The notes beneath the pieces are model-generated. The model was not told the DNA's origin and did no database searches. It saw only the letters and a list, made by a program, of their open reading frames with translations. A program made the position numbers and the translations under genes. This document shows, piece by piece, positions 10,341 to 21,300 of a stretch of 64,000 bases of DNA (positions within the stretch are counted from its first letter, which is position 1; every line of letters begins with the position of its first letter). Origin of the DNA: Seison nebaliae (taxonomy: Eukaryota > Rotifera > Pararotatoria > Seisonacea > Seisonidae); contig JALJEE010002408.1 of the NCBI GenBank assembly GCA_023231475.1, forward strand, positions 39,754 to 103,753, given 5' to 3'.

Positions 10341-12875
10341 TTTCTAAGATAAATGCCAAATATTATTTCTCAAATTCGAATATTATTTATTATTTTATAA
10401 GAATAAAAATAGATTAGGATGTTAATAATAAAAAGTTTCAGTTTCCTTCTTTATATATCGACCATTGAAAAATGCAGACAAAATATCTAGACAGTTTGAT
10501 TATTTTCCCAAGACGAACGTTATTTGACGAGAAACGCTCATTAAGATTTGATGCCGCCAATGGAACTCATAAAAGAAATGGAAAATATTTATTTATCACT
10601 TCACTGTACGGATTTGATGATGAAAGGAATATCTACCGATGAAACGGAAAATATAAACAAAAAAGTAATTCTCCTAATACAAATCGAGGGAGATCCGTTT
10701 AAAATGACAAGAATTCTTTTCGTCATAAAACGTTTGAAAAAAATATATTATATTTTATTAAATGACGCTAAATCAGTTTTCCAATACTTCCTTCCATTCG
10801 TCAATTAATGGCATTATATAATTTCTTAATTGATGACGAACCAAATGAGAAATGGAAATGGAAGACCGGACACGTCTGTTTCAAAATCGATGATGATTTA
10901 CTAATGAGATATGGAAATCCATTCAATGAAAATGGTGTTAGATGTATTCAACACAAATATCGATGAAATATCGAGAATTTTAGTTGATGGGAAAATGAGA
11001 ATTATTCGTCTGTTCAACTTGTTCGTTGACGAAATGCACTTCAAAAGGATTAAGTGTCTCAACTCGTCTCTATCAAATTCATATTTCTCCCATTTTCCCA
11101 CAAGAGAAAAATAATTTTTTTTTGTTTAAAATATCAATTTTCGTCGACTATGATTAAGATGCACAATAGAAATATGGATAATGTAAAATTTTTCACCCAT
11201 TGTCCATTTGTGGTGCTAGATATAACGTGAAAGAGATAAAGGAAAGTAGAGCAATTCTCAATTGATTATTTGTTTAGTTTGGTGATAGAATAATAATAAT
11301 CATAATTTGTTTATTTTTCATATTTATAAAAACCGAATAATTTGTACTAAAAATAAATCTATCATTAAGTGACAGAAATTTCCATAAAAAATCAGAAATT
11401 AGGTAAATCCAAAAAATTAATGAACCATCATGAATAATGGAATCAACACTGTAATTATAGATGGTCCAAATGGACATGCAGCACGAGTTTGGTTATATTA
11501 TTGATTTTATGAGAATTTGATAATTTTCGACCGGAAAGTTTTTTCTTTTTTGAATTATTCAATTTCTTTTAAAATAAAATTTCGAAATGTTTTATTGATA
11601 AGACTATTCATATAAATTACCTTATAATTTTATAATTCATATTTGAAATGAATAGTTAAGAGAAAAGAAGGTATTATACATATTATTCCGCGATTTGAAC
11701 CAAGGAACAATATTGAAATAATTGTTTCCATAGGAATCGAAAATAATGCTAGAGAAAACTTGAACAAAATCACTTTCTCCATGTTATATAATAAAATAGA
11801 GAAACATAATATTCTACTCTATTTAATTTATATACTTTTCCGAGACAAGAAAAAATGACTAATGAAAAATAATATTCGGAATTCAGCTTTCTTGACCAGA
11901 GCCATAATCGTTATAATCAGTTCCATACAAGTAACTTTTGTAAAGAAATTATTCCCACACCTCACATACGAAACTCGACAAATATCATGTCAATGTCAAT
12001 GAGTAGCAAATTACATTCCGTCAATTTGGCACTAAAAAAAATTTTTAACATTCTGATTCTTATCATTTCCTCTCCCTCTCTCTCCCTCCTCTCGAAAAGA
12101 CAACTAACTTATTCCCAAAATTAATGTTCGCTACAGCGCAGATGTAAATGATATTCAAATTCGTTATACCGATGTCTTAGTCAGTAAACGTTCCGAAATT
12201 TCTAAAATTGAAAGTTTCTATTTCATTGATTTTCGCCTTTGTCTAAGAAATGTCGTTAATAATAATGTATAGAGCGAAGGAAACTAAACGAAATGAACGA
12301 CTCCTTCTGAACTGAAGGCGGAATTTTATGGTGGGAATATTTCCTGGGAACAATTAAGAACATTTTATTATTATAATCATTTTAATTCTTCTCTATTTAT
12401 TGAATGTTGACATTAATGTCATTATTCTTCTCAAGTAGAAACTAATAATGTCTCGTAAAGTTAGGATTTAAACATTTTCTTAGTTGACCATAACATCTTA
12501 ATCTTAATAACTTCCAGTTGAATTAAAATTCCATTTGGAATTCCATTTAAGTAAAAAACAAAAAGTTGACAATATCAAAATCCACTCGAATTATGACGAA
12601 GGCTCTAAAGTTTAGAATCGAAACTAACAAATATTTCAGTAAACCAATATAATAAACTCTATAAATTTGTTTTGGAGGTAGTTCTATGAAAATGTAAGTG
12701 TTTAATGATTTCATTCTATGAAGTTTCTGTTAACTCATTAACAGATATTTTCGAAAAAATCAAAAGAAATCGCGAATAGGACCGCTCCTAATGTCTTCTT
12801 GAAAGAGTCATGTTATGAAATCAAACAACTCACTGAATTTCATGTTCCTTCAAATAAATTCATCGAAATAAATAT
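10341..12875. other. Intergenic; one possible decayed coding patch
   Basis: About 2.5 kb with no confident gene. Around 10548-10990 on the + strand there are three open stretches in different frames: one starting MPPMELIKEMENIYLSLH, one containing KWKWKTGHVCFKIDDD, and one containing VDGKMRIIRLFNLFVDEMHF. They are less AT-biased than the flanks. They may be exons of an unrecognised gene or a frame-broken relic, but I could not join them with convincing splice sites. The rest is AT-rich with a short CT-repeat near 12060-12100. Confidence 0.4.
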
Positions 12876-13295
12876 TTATTTGAATTTGGTAAGTAATTTC
12901 TTATACTTCGATCGTAAAATTAATATTACGGCCAGGAAAACGATGATTAGAACGAGTAACATTGAATTAATAATAATTAAAACAATATTTAATTGAGACC
13001 ATTGCATTGATGTTTTAATATTCATAACTGGTGGGTTTTCCTGAAGAAAAGAAGACACGTTTATTATTCCTTCATGACCATCTGCGACGCCCACCCATTT
13101 TGAGTCGATTTTAAATTTTGAAACGCTTTTCGCTTCTTCTATAATTTTTGGCTCAATTTCGGTGATCTCATTGAGATTGAATGCTTTCTATCCAATAAAA
13201 TGGAAAGTAGTGGGATAAAGTAAAACGATTTCTTTTTCAAACTTTAACATATTTAATCGATAACAAATAACTTTAATTTCGTCAAGAACATCCAT
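12876..13295 (-). CDS. Small single-pass membrane protein, family copy A
   Basis: Two exons, 13272-13295 (eight codons, MDVLDEIK) and 12876-13187, joined by a phase-0 GT-AG intron, give 111 residues. Exon 2 begins KAFNLNEITEIEPKIIEEAK. It carries the family core NVSSFLQENPP, then MQWSQLNIVLIIIN, a transmembrane helix of about 24 residues (near 74-100) and a short basic tail (LRSKYKKLLTKFK). Copies B (18540) and C (20495) share exon layout, intron position and phase, and this C-terminal core. I do not recognise the family. The topology is likely N-terminus out with a C-terminal anchor and short cytosolic tail, or tail-anchored, since no signal peptide is seen. Function unknown. Confidence 0.7.
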
Positions 13296-14023
13296 TTTTA
13301 CCGCGCAAAATAATTTATTCTATAGGTAATTTTATTATATAAATATTGTACTAGATAATCCTCTACAGTTATTTTATTACTATTGTTTATTTATTATTGG
13401 AGCAAGTAAAAAATATGTTGAATAATTCGATTAATATTAAAGTTTCATGAATTTGATGAATGTTCTACATTCAATTGAAGATAAAGAAAAAGATTATTTT
13501 AAATAAATAAATGAAATATTATCATTATTAATCAGTAAATTCACATTATAATTGATAAATTAAATAAAAAAATCATGAGAATTTTGAAGATTATAAGGAA
13601 ATAATAAGAAGAAATTTGATTCGGAGTCATTGGCCTTCAAGCTTTTAATTCGAAGTAGATTGTGAGAAATTGAAAACAAAATGTTTTCTCTCCACTCATA
13701 AGAGAGAAGATATTAATTGGTTGAATTTTTTGGTTAACAGTGAAATAAAGAGAAATATGATGCACACGAACATAAAACGTTAAAATGTGGAAGAAATAAT
13801 TTTTGTGGTTGAGCTTATTGGTGAAGAGTAATCTTAAATAATTTTCTCTAAATCATTCGATATCTGATTGATTTAATTTACATTTTCTTCTCATCAACTA
13901 TCCTTTCTTATATTTCATTTATTTCTTTCGTCTAATTCAACTTACTACAAATTAATTTTGAAATAATTTCCTTCTCGAGAGAATAGTATTTGTATTGTAC
14001 TTTTTTGGGTTTGGAGTAAGAAA
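13296..14023. other. Intergenic, no gene seen
   Basis: About 730 bases of AT-rich DNA between the divergently transcribed copy A membrane protein and the Ser/Thr-rich gene. It probably contains both promoters. No specific element is identifiable. Confidence 0.5.
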
Positions 14024-15502
14024 ATGACAAAAAAGATACAAGATTTACTTCCAAAATCAAATATCACTTCTCTAACAACAGCAACAACAACAATAACTAG
14101 TACTATAACAGCATCGAAATCGAAAGATGATCAAAAGGATGATGTTGAAGGATTGGAATTGTCGGTGTCATGTGATATTGATTTGGGTTTGAATGATTTA
14201 AATAATTCTCATCCAGTAACTTCTCTTGTATTTCTAGAGGAGTTGAATAGTCAGAATAGTAATTTATTTAAAAAAGAGAAAAATATTTCAGAGTTGAAAT
14301 CAAAAGAAATAATTCCAATGATTAAATCAATTCCATTAACCAAATCATCATCTAACATCATCACATCCAATACTACACCAATATCTTCAATCACTACAAC
14401 TGCTACAGGATCTTTGACATCTGCCATCCCTTCTTCCACCATAACATCGACAACAACGACGGTAGGAAGTCGAAAACGTCATATGGAATCGAGAGGGAAA
14501 ACGAATGAATCAAATTCACATAATGATCAACCGAAAACGAAATGTTTGTCAATTGGATCGATAATGGATTCTGGTGGAGTTGATTCATTTCCCACCGAAG
14601 TCTTTCCTCCAATTAATTCATTTCCAACTGAACAATATGTACTTGACAGTTATGATCCACGAGTACCACCACCACCAATTCCTGCATCATTAACCGGTTC
14701 ACAACCTGAACAAGAATTGATAGCCAAATTAACAACGCCGAGACATCATCCAGATACTAGGAAATTACCCATGCCGACAGAAACACTTGCGCCACCTCCA
14801 ATCATCATGTCAACTAATAATTTTTTGAGTAAAACGACCGTCTATCCTTCTGCTAATCCTTATCATCATTCTGAAACTGTGCCTAATTCAAATATGATTA
14901 ATAAAACTAATCTTATAAATCCAAACACTTTACTTTTAACTGGAAGTCAAAATCAGAATTGCACTTCTAATATTTTAAATTTACCTTATGGCCTTCAACC
15001 ACAAATGACGTACGATCCAAACATATCAAATAAATCAGAGAGTCGTTTATGTGAATCATCTAATTGCTCATTCTCCGACTCATCAGTTTCATCGTCTGAT
15101 TCTCATGGATCCAATTCATCAAATACTAAAACTCGATTGGTACATTTACGTCGTTTGGTACGAACGGAATATGATCGATCTGGAATGATTATACGAGAAG
15201 AAATTCTTTATGAGACATCTCATAAGAAAGATAGGAAATTCGAACAGAAGAAAGAAGCTGCAATCAAAGACACAAAAGAAATGGTGAGAGTGAGAGATTA
15301 TGAAAATAAATTGAAATCACAATTAGGAAAATCAGGAAGTCGTCGATTGAGAATGGACGACGAAGCGACAACAAAAGATGATTCTCGACAAGTCTCAATG
15401 AAGAGGAACGACAATGAGAATTTTGATTTGAGGATCTTGTTGAATCAAAGTTATTATTCTTCCTCAGATAGTTCTCGAATTCCTTTAAGGAATTGTCAGT
15501 GA
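14024..15502 (+). CDS. Unrecognised Ser/Thr-rich protein
   Basis: A single open frame of 492 residues starting MTKKIQDLLPKSN. The first 170 residues are Thr/Ser/Ile-rich and low in complexity. A proline-rich stretch follows (YDPRVPPPPIPASLTG, near 212), then a poly-Ser patch (SFSDSSVSSSDSHGSNSS, near 350). The best-ordered part is about 370-440, a charged, helix-prone segment (LVHLRRLVRTEYDRSGMIIR, then KKDRKFEQKKEAAIKDTKE) that may be the functional core. No signal peptide or membrane segment is present. The composition suggests a nuclear or scaffold protein, but no family was recognised. The frame is long and its composition protein-like, so it is probably a real gene. Confidence 0.65.
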   Translation: MTKKIQDLLPKSNITSLTTATTTITSTITASKSKDDQKDDVEGLELSVSCDIDLGLNDLNNSHPVTSLVFLEELNSQNSNLFKKEKNISELKSKEIIPMIKSIPLTKSSSNIITSNTTPISSITTTATGSLTSAIPSSTITSTTTTVGSRKRHMESRGKTNESNSHNDQPKTKCLSIGSIMDSGGVDSFPTEVFPPINSFPTEQYVLDSYDPRVPPPPIPASLTGSQPEQELIAKLTTPRHHPDTRKLPMPTETLAPPPIIMSTNNFLSKTTVYPSANPYHHSETVPNSNMINKTNLINPNTLLLTGSQNQNCTSNILNLPYGLQPQMTYDPNISNKSESRLCESSNCSFSDSSVSSSDSHGSNSSNTKTRLVHLRRLVRTEYDRSGMIIREEILYETSHKKDRKFEQKKEAAIKDTKEMVRVRDYENKLKSQLGKSGSRRLRMDDEATTKDDSRQVSMKRNDNENFDLRILLNQSYYSSSDSSRIPLRNCQ

Positions 15503-16551
15503 CAATCTTCAAATTTCCCTTTTGGACTCTATAAATATTTTTTCTTTTCTTTTTCTCTCTTACATTCTTTTCCCTTCCTCCCCCCATTCACAATTAGAAT
15601 CGGAACAATTAAACAACTCTCAAGAATCAAGACGGTCAACAATCAATCGACATCGATGATGATTAGTGAGCACAGCCAACAGAGACAGCGAAGAATGAAA
15701 TGACTTTAATTTAATGGAAATTTTTATTATTTGTTTCCATCGACCAATCGTTCGATTTAAAGACAAACAAACATACGATATGATTAACAGATTGAAAAAA
15801 GAAAATTTTTCGAATAATCTAAATCATAAAACTTTTCTCGTTCTGTGAACTGAATCTGATTAATAATTTCACGTTTTGCTCGAGCTATCATCAAATTATC
15901 TTTATTATTCTCCTTCTCACCATTCTCATTCGGTGCTGATGAATTGATGACTCGATAATTTCTCTCTTTTTATTATTCGTATTACATTAGCCAGTTGGAC
16001 GAACGTGCGACGGAATGAAACAATAAATTTTCTATTTTTATAAAATCAATTCCCAAAGAAATTATTTCATTCATTCCTGCTTTTCTCTTACATGTAAAGT
16101 TAAAAATAAAATATTTGTATAGTTTATTTTCTCTTCTTATTCATCAAAATAATAATTGAATTTGCTTCTCTTCTTTTTTTTTTAATATTCTTATTTTAAC
16201 TACTAGCTGTGAATTGGACGAATGGATGAAGTTCATTTTGTTTAACAAATAAAAAATCTCTTGTAAATATTTTTTCTTCGTTCCTCTCTTCACTCTAACC
16301 TCCATTAATCTATGTAATCATTCGACGATTGATGGAAGACGAAATGTCGATTGTGAGAAGTGAAAAATAAAGGAATTCTTCTTGGAATGAGCTCGAAAAT
16401 CAGAATTGTTCATTACGTTATCATCATTTCTTTATGAACTAATTCATTGAATTGTCATCGAAAAGTTTATTTTTTGAAGGAATAAATTCTCCATTTTATC
16501 AAAACACAAAATCGATTATTCACATTCATTCTTGCATATTATCTTCGCACG
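15503..16551. other. 3' UTR and intergenic, no gene seen
   Basis: About 1.05 kb of AT-rich DNA, pyrimidine-rich just after the stop codon of the preceding gene (CTTTTCTTTTTCTCTC-like near 15540). It likely contains that gene's 3' UTR and the TOM1-like promoter. No open frame with recognisable similarity. Confidence 0.5.
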
Positions 16552-18310
16552 ATGGGAGAGAAGAGTCTTGTCGAAATAATAAGTTTTTTGAAATTTCTTT
16601 TATTTGTTAAATGAGACGAATGCGTTAAATAGATCGTGCAACTGATACAAAAGATCAGTGGGATGCAATATTATGTATTAGCGATTTCGTCAATTCTTAT
16701 CCTCAACGGTTTTCTTTTCATTCTTATGGAACTTTCTTTCGAGTTATTGTAGTTCGGTGGAAGTGTTGAATATCATTCGAAAGAAGATGGGATCATTCAA
16801 TGGGAAGAATTGGACAATCTTCAACAATTGTCTGAATTTGATCGAAGCGATGACTAATAATTGTGGTCCCGCATTTCACATTGTTCTCGACAATAAAGAA
16901 TTCATGCATGAATTTACTAAATATATTCAACCGAAATATAAACCTCCACTTGACATCCAAAACAGAATATTGAAATTTATTAAAGTTTTTTTTTATTTCA
17001 ATTCTATCGATGTTATTATTTGAATAGTTATGGTCGATCGCTTTCCAAGCTAGACCCAATTTCAAACATATCGAAGACACTTATCAACAATTGTTAACTC
17101 GCGGAATTCCTTTTGATGAGATCACAACAAAAGATATTGAGCAAATTCCTAAAATTCCACCACCTTCATCAAAAAGGAGAACCGAACACAATAAACCAGT
17201 AACTCATGCAACTAATCGAGCTAATAATCAATCAATTGTTAATATTTTTTATTTTCTCAATTCATCTCCATTTTGTATGAGACAGAGAATTAATGAAAAT
17301 AATTCGAATACATTAAAATTGGATAGTAGCGAGTTAAAACGAATCGATTCCGAATTGATTGTCACTCAAAACAATCTTGTCGTGTTTGATGGTTAGAATT
17401 GAAGATAGTTTGAAATATAATAATTATTTGTTGAAGAAATGCTAAGTGTAGGGAAGTCGATGAATAATAATCAAATGGGCTCATCTAATGATCAGTTAAC
17501 GTCAAATGATTTGGATTTATTAACTGAATTACACATAACTCTCAAAGAAATGCAACGACGAATATCTCGTTTGTTACAACTCGAACTGACCGAGGAATTA
17601 ACAGGTCTTTTTTTTCATCTCAATTTAATTCAAATTTAATTTATTTTCAATTTTCTCCATATTCAAAGGCAAATTATTGAAGTTGAATGATGACATTATT
17701 TCTTCCTTCAACTCATATGACAATTGGAAGAATCCAAATACTGGCAGTGCTAAACCTGTTGCAAAAAAATGTTCTAATTTCATTTCAAACGATCTTAAAT
17801 CTTAATTTATTAATTTTTTTTAAAGGTGAGATAAAGCCGATTGTGAATAGCAAAGGGGAAAAGGACGAGCAATTGATCGATATTTCATTAGATGATCAAA
17901 AACCACCAGGATTAGTTCGTAGTTTAAATGATTAATGATAATATATCATATTTTCGATTTAGATTGACGACGAAAACGATTTGAAAGAAATGGAGAAATG
18001 GATGAAAGCAGAAGATCCAACTTATGATCCTGCAAGCAATGAATTTGATGCATTTCTTAGAGAACGAACTCAAATGTTGAATAACAATAATACGAACTTG
18101 AATAATGTGAACAATGAAAAGAATGAATTGATTCCTAATATTTATTCTGAACTTGAGTTAGAATCTTTCAATACTACCACTACTACTACTACTACGACTA
18201 CGAATACGACTACAAGTAATGCGAACACTATTAACAATGACGAGAGAATATTAACTTCATCTGATGTGAAAGTGGAAATCGACGAATTATCATCAAATGT
18301 TAAATTATAA
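16552..18310 (+). CDS. TOM1: TOM1-type VHS/GAT endosomal sorting adaptor
   Basis: Nine exons: 16552-16582, 16633-16708, 16753-16984, 17028-17237, 17286-17391, 17437-17604, 17669-17770, 17826-17914, 17963-18310. All phases agree, for 453 residues. The N-terminal VHS domain is clear: RATDTKDQWDAIL, then NCLNLIEAMTNNCGPAFH, then ARPNFKHIEDTYQQLLTRG. A GAT domain follows around 220-300 (DLDLLTELHITLKEMQRRI, then LTEELTGKLLKLNDD). After an acidic linker comes EFDAFLRERTQ, matching the TOM1 C-terminal region, and a Thr/Asn-rich tail. TOM1 proteins bind ubiquitinated cargo, Tollip and clathrin at early endosomes. The 48-base intron 17238-17285 is in frame and could be retained. Length is near the usual ~490. 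Confidence 0.85.
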
Positions 18311-18539
18311 TTAATAAATTACTGACATTAAACAATTCCAACTTTCGGGAGGAGAGATGTCGTTAATTTTTATTCTTTGTTCTTACAAGATTCACCGACA
18401 TACATTTCCAAACTTCCCAATACATAAGTTGAACTTCAAAGTTTTATTTTACATTTCGCTTCTTATCCATTATTATTTTTTGTGAAATGGATGAAGTTCA
18501 TTTTTACTTCTCCCACTAACTTTTCTAATAAACTCTTAT

Positions 18540-18948
18540 TTATTTCAATAATTTCTGAAATTTTACACGTAATACCAATAAAGTAATGATTATGAGAATA
18601 ATTAGGAGTAATAAAATCCCATTGATTGTTATCAGAACAATATTTATGCGCGACCATTTCATTGAGTGGTCAAAGTTGAGAAAAGCTGGATTCTTCTCAA
18701 GGAAATAACTCACATTTGTCATACTATCATGATTGTAATGTTGGAAATCTACCTTACTAGTGTAAATCTTAAAGAATAATTCTAAACCCATTAGATCTGA
18801 TGCCTCCTTGATTATACTACGATTAACTTCAACAAGAACATCCAACTGAAAAGTATCCTGAAATTTCAAAAAATATTAGTTTCAAAATATCAAAGACTGA
18901 AAATCTCTTATCTTCAATCAAAACTTTAATATTTTCCACGATTTCCAT
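18540..18948 (-). CDS. Small single-pass membrane protein, family copy B
   Basis: Exon 1 is 18925-18948 (MEIVENIK) and exon 2 is 18540-18857, with a phase-0 intron of 67 bases whose donor is GTTTTG; 113 residues. Exon 2 begins DTFQLDVLVEVNRSIIKEAS. The shared core reads NVSYFLEKNPAFLNF, then MKWSRINIVLITIN, followed by a helix rich in Leu/Ile and the tail LRVKFQKLLK. It aligns with copies A and C along its whole length, best in the last 60 residues. The gene is convergent with the TOM1-like gene, whose stop is 230 bases away. Function unknown. Confidence 0.72.
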
Positions 18949-19345
18949 TAGCTGTAGCGCAAAATATAATTTTCTAAATTTTCTAAAATTTTAATTTTAA
19001 TTATTAAATAATTATTGTGCATTGTTCCGATCATAAGTTATAGATTTAGTTCTTGAGCATTTCCCTTCTCTGAATATTTGATTACTAATTTGATAATTAC
19101 TGAGTATTTGATAGATGAGAATGTTGCGGTAAAAATAGATAAGAATTCCTCGCTAAATATTACAAGGAATTTGACTTAATCAAATAAATTTCATTAATCA
19201 AATCATTTGTATTAATCTAAATTGATTGTAATTCAATTCTAAGTTAGAATTTCTAATATATAAAATCATAAGAAATGAGGAAGAAAATTATAAAATTAAA
19301 ACCAATCTTAAATTCTTCATTTCTATTCTGGAATCAATATCGAAC
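18949..19345. other. Intergenic between divergent genes
   Basis: About 400 AT-rich bases separating copy B (-) from the TALE homeodomain gene (+). A shared promoter region is likely. No motif can be singled out. Confidence 0.45.
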
Positions 19346-20273
19346 ATGAACTATTATCCGAACAATTTCGAGAATTATGAACAAATGTATGACTATGTTC
19401 AGAAATTATATACAAATCTCAACTATTATCAATTCGTGGGCGATCAACCATCTACTGAAATATCTGGTAATCCATCAACAATTTTTACGGATCCATATGA
19501 ATCAACGACAAATGTTGAAGAACAATTATCTTATGAATCACCAAAAAATGTAACAAACGAAGAAGTTAACGTAGACATTAATCAAAATCAAAATTATGAA
19601 TATTCTGAAATGCAACAAAATTGGTTACAATCATATAACAATTATTGGCAATCTTACTATTGGAACTATGATTCCGGCTACAATTACTCTGAAAATGGTT
19701 CTTTATTAACAAATTCGGCAGAAATAGAACAACAAGCAGTTAATAATCAGACACGCAGTCAAACTACTCAATGGAATCAGAATGATAATTCGGGTGAAAT
19801 TTCACACAATTCAACAAAGTCTATGGAATCAACTTCGACAACTGTATCGTCATCAAATAACGATTTTGAGGAAAAGAAGACCGACGAGAATTCCGATGTT
19901 ATTATGAAGAAAACGAAAAGAATGGCGAACAATAAAAGACTTCCTGAACATGTTAGATTTAAATTTTACTTAAATAATTTTCATTCTTCATTTTTAGGCC
20001 AGAAAGATTTTAGAAGATTGGTGGAGAGTAGAAGGCGTAAAAGATCCTTATCCTTCGAGTGCCGTAAAAGAAGAATTAATGAAAAGGACGGGATTGCAAG
20101 AGAAGCAAGTGAATTATTGGATCAATAATGCTCGAAGACGAAGGAAGCATGCATTTACTCGAAGACAACGTCCAGTCAAAAGAAGTCGCGATGATGACGA
20201 AAATTATCAATCGCCACAATCCAAAAGAAGACCCGATTTAATTTATACTTCTACTCCCAATCCCAAGAAATGA
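19346..20273 (+). CDS. Divergent TALE homeodomain protein
   Basis: Two exons, 19346-19951 and 19998-20273 (46-base phase-0 intron), encode 293 residues. The first 185 residues are Tyr/Asn/Gln/Ser-rich and low in complexity. Across the intron a homeodomain appears: KRLPEH then ARKILEDWWRVEG, VKDPYPSSAVKEELMKRTG and LQEKQVNYWINNARRRR. The PYP in the extended loop between helices 1 and 2 and the NARRRR ending mark the TALE class. Positions 48-51 of the recognition helix read W-I-N-N instead of the usual W-F-I-N, so near-invariant Phe49 and the typical Ile50 are replaced. A basic tail (RRQRPVKRSRDDDE) may be a nuclear localisation signal. Probably a DNA-binding regulator; no assignment to Pbx, Meis, Irx or TGIF is made. 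Confidence 0.8.
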
Positions 20274-20494
20274 TTTATTATTGTGCAATTTAATTTATAC
20301 AACTTAACTTTTATCATTTATATTTATTATTGATGTTTTTCACTTTAAAACTATAAATTATTTATTATTAACTCTTCTTACTTTTGTTGTCGATATCTGA
20401 AATATTAATTTTTGAACTAAATTGTATTCGTGTAACTAAATTGTTATTAAAAGTTTCCAGTTAATTTATTAATCTTAAATATGATATCGTATAA

Positions 20495-20892
20495 TTATTT
20501 CAATGATCGATAAAACTTCCATCTTAAGAGTAGTATTATCACTATTAATGTCACAATCAAAATAATTAATGCGGAATTAATCGTTATTAGGATAATGTTC
20601 AATGTCGACCAATTGATCGATTGATCGAAATTAATGTAAGGTGGTTTTGTTTCTAAGAAACGGGTAATGTTCAACGTTTGTTGTTTCTGATGTTTTCCAT
20701 TTGGAGTTTTGTATAGATAATCGTTTAACATCTGCAGGGCTAAAATGTTGATTGGTTGGTTGAGACCGTCAGTATCAATTTCGACAAACATATTCAAATC
20801 GAACATGTTCTATTACAGGGAGTTAACGATAATATATAATATTGATGATATTGAAAAAAATGAAAAACTTTTATTTTCTCTGAAATATTCAT
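20495..20892 (-). CDS. Small single-pass membrane protein, family copy C
   Basis: Exon 1 is 20869-20892 (MNISEKIK) and exon 2 is 20495-20809, with a 59-base phase-0 intron; 112 residues. Exon 2 begins NMFDLNMFVEIDTDGLNQ. The core reads NITRFLETKPPYINF, then INWSTLNIILITIN, a hydrophobic helix, and the tail LRWKFYRSLK. The exon pattern is identical to copies A and B. It is convergent with the homeodomain gene (stop 220 bases away), as copy B is with TOM1. Function unknown. Confidence 0.72.
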
Positions 20893-21300
20893 TGGTGTTT
20901 TTGTACAATTTATAATTTATTGAAATTTGATCGATAACTAATAAACAAATTGTGAGGTTTGACATAGTTTGACAGTTAAAACAAAAAATTTTATTTATCG
21001 TTGTAATAATTTGTTTAATATTTCAGAGTTAACGTTATTCTAATTAGATTGGTGTTACAATAATTCATATGAATAAATTTTGTTAAAGAAAAATAAATTT
21101 TTAATCACATTCCAAAATCGATTCTCCTAATCTCAATAAGTTTATTACTTACAGTTTTTGAATTGAAATCAGCAATAAAGAATTCCATAGATTTTCATTC
21201 ATATAAATAATTGTAAAATGGAGAATTAACTTTAAAATGAAAAAATATTTTCTGTTCTAATTATTATCGAATTTCTGATTTAATCAATTAATTTGAATTA
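20893..21300. other. Intergenic between divergent genes
   Basis: About 400 AT-rich bases between copy C (-) and the lectin-like gene (+). Nothing specific is visible. Confidence 0.45.

Noticed and set aside
11690-11720. tRNA-like B-box (GGTTCAAATC on the reverse strand)
   Set aside because: The flanking five-base arms do not pair, so no T-arm forms and no tRNA is supported.
20079-20273. Separate short protein containing the homeodomain helix
   Set aside because: It is the second exon of the homeodomain gene in another frame; a 46-base intron joins the two parts.
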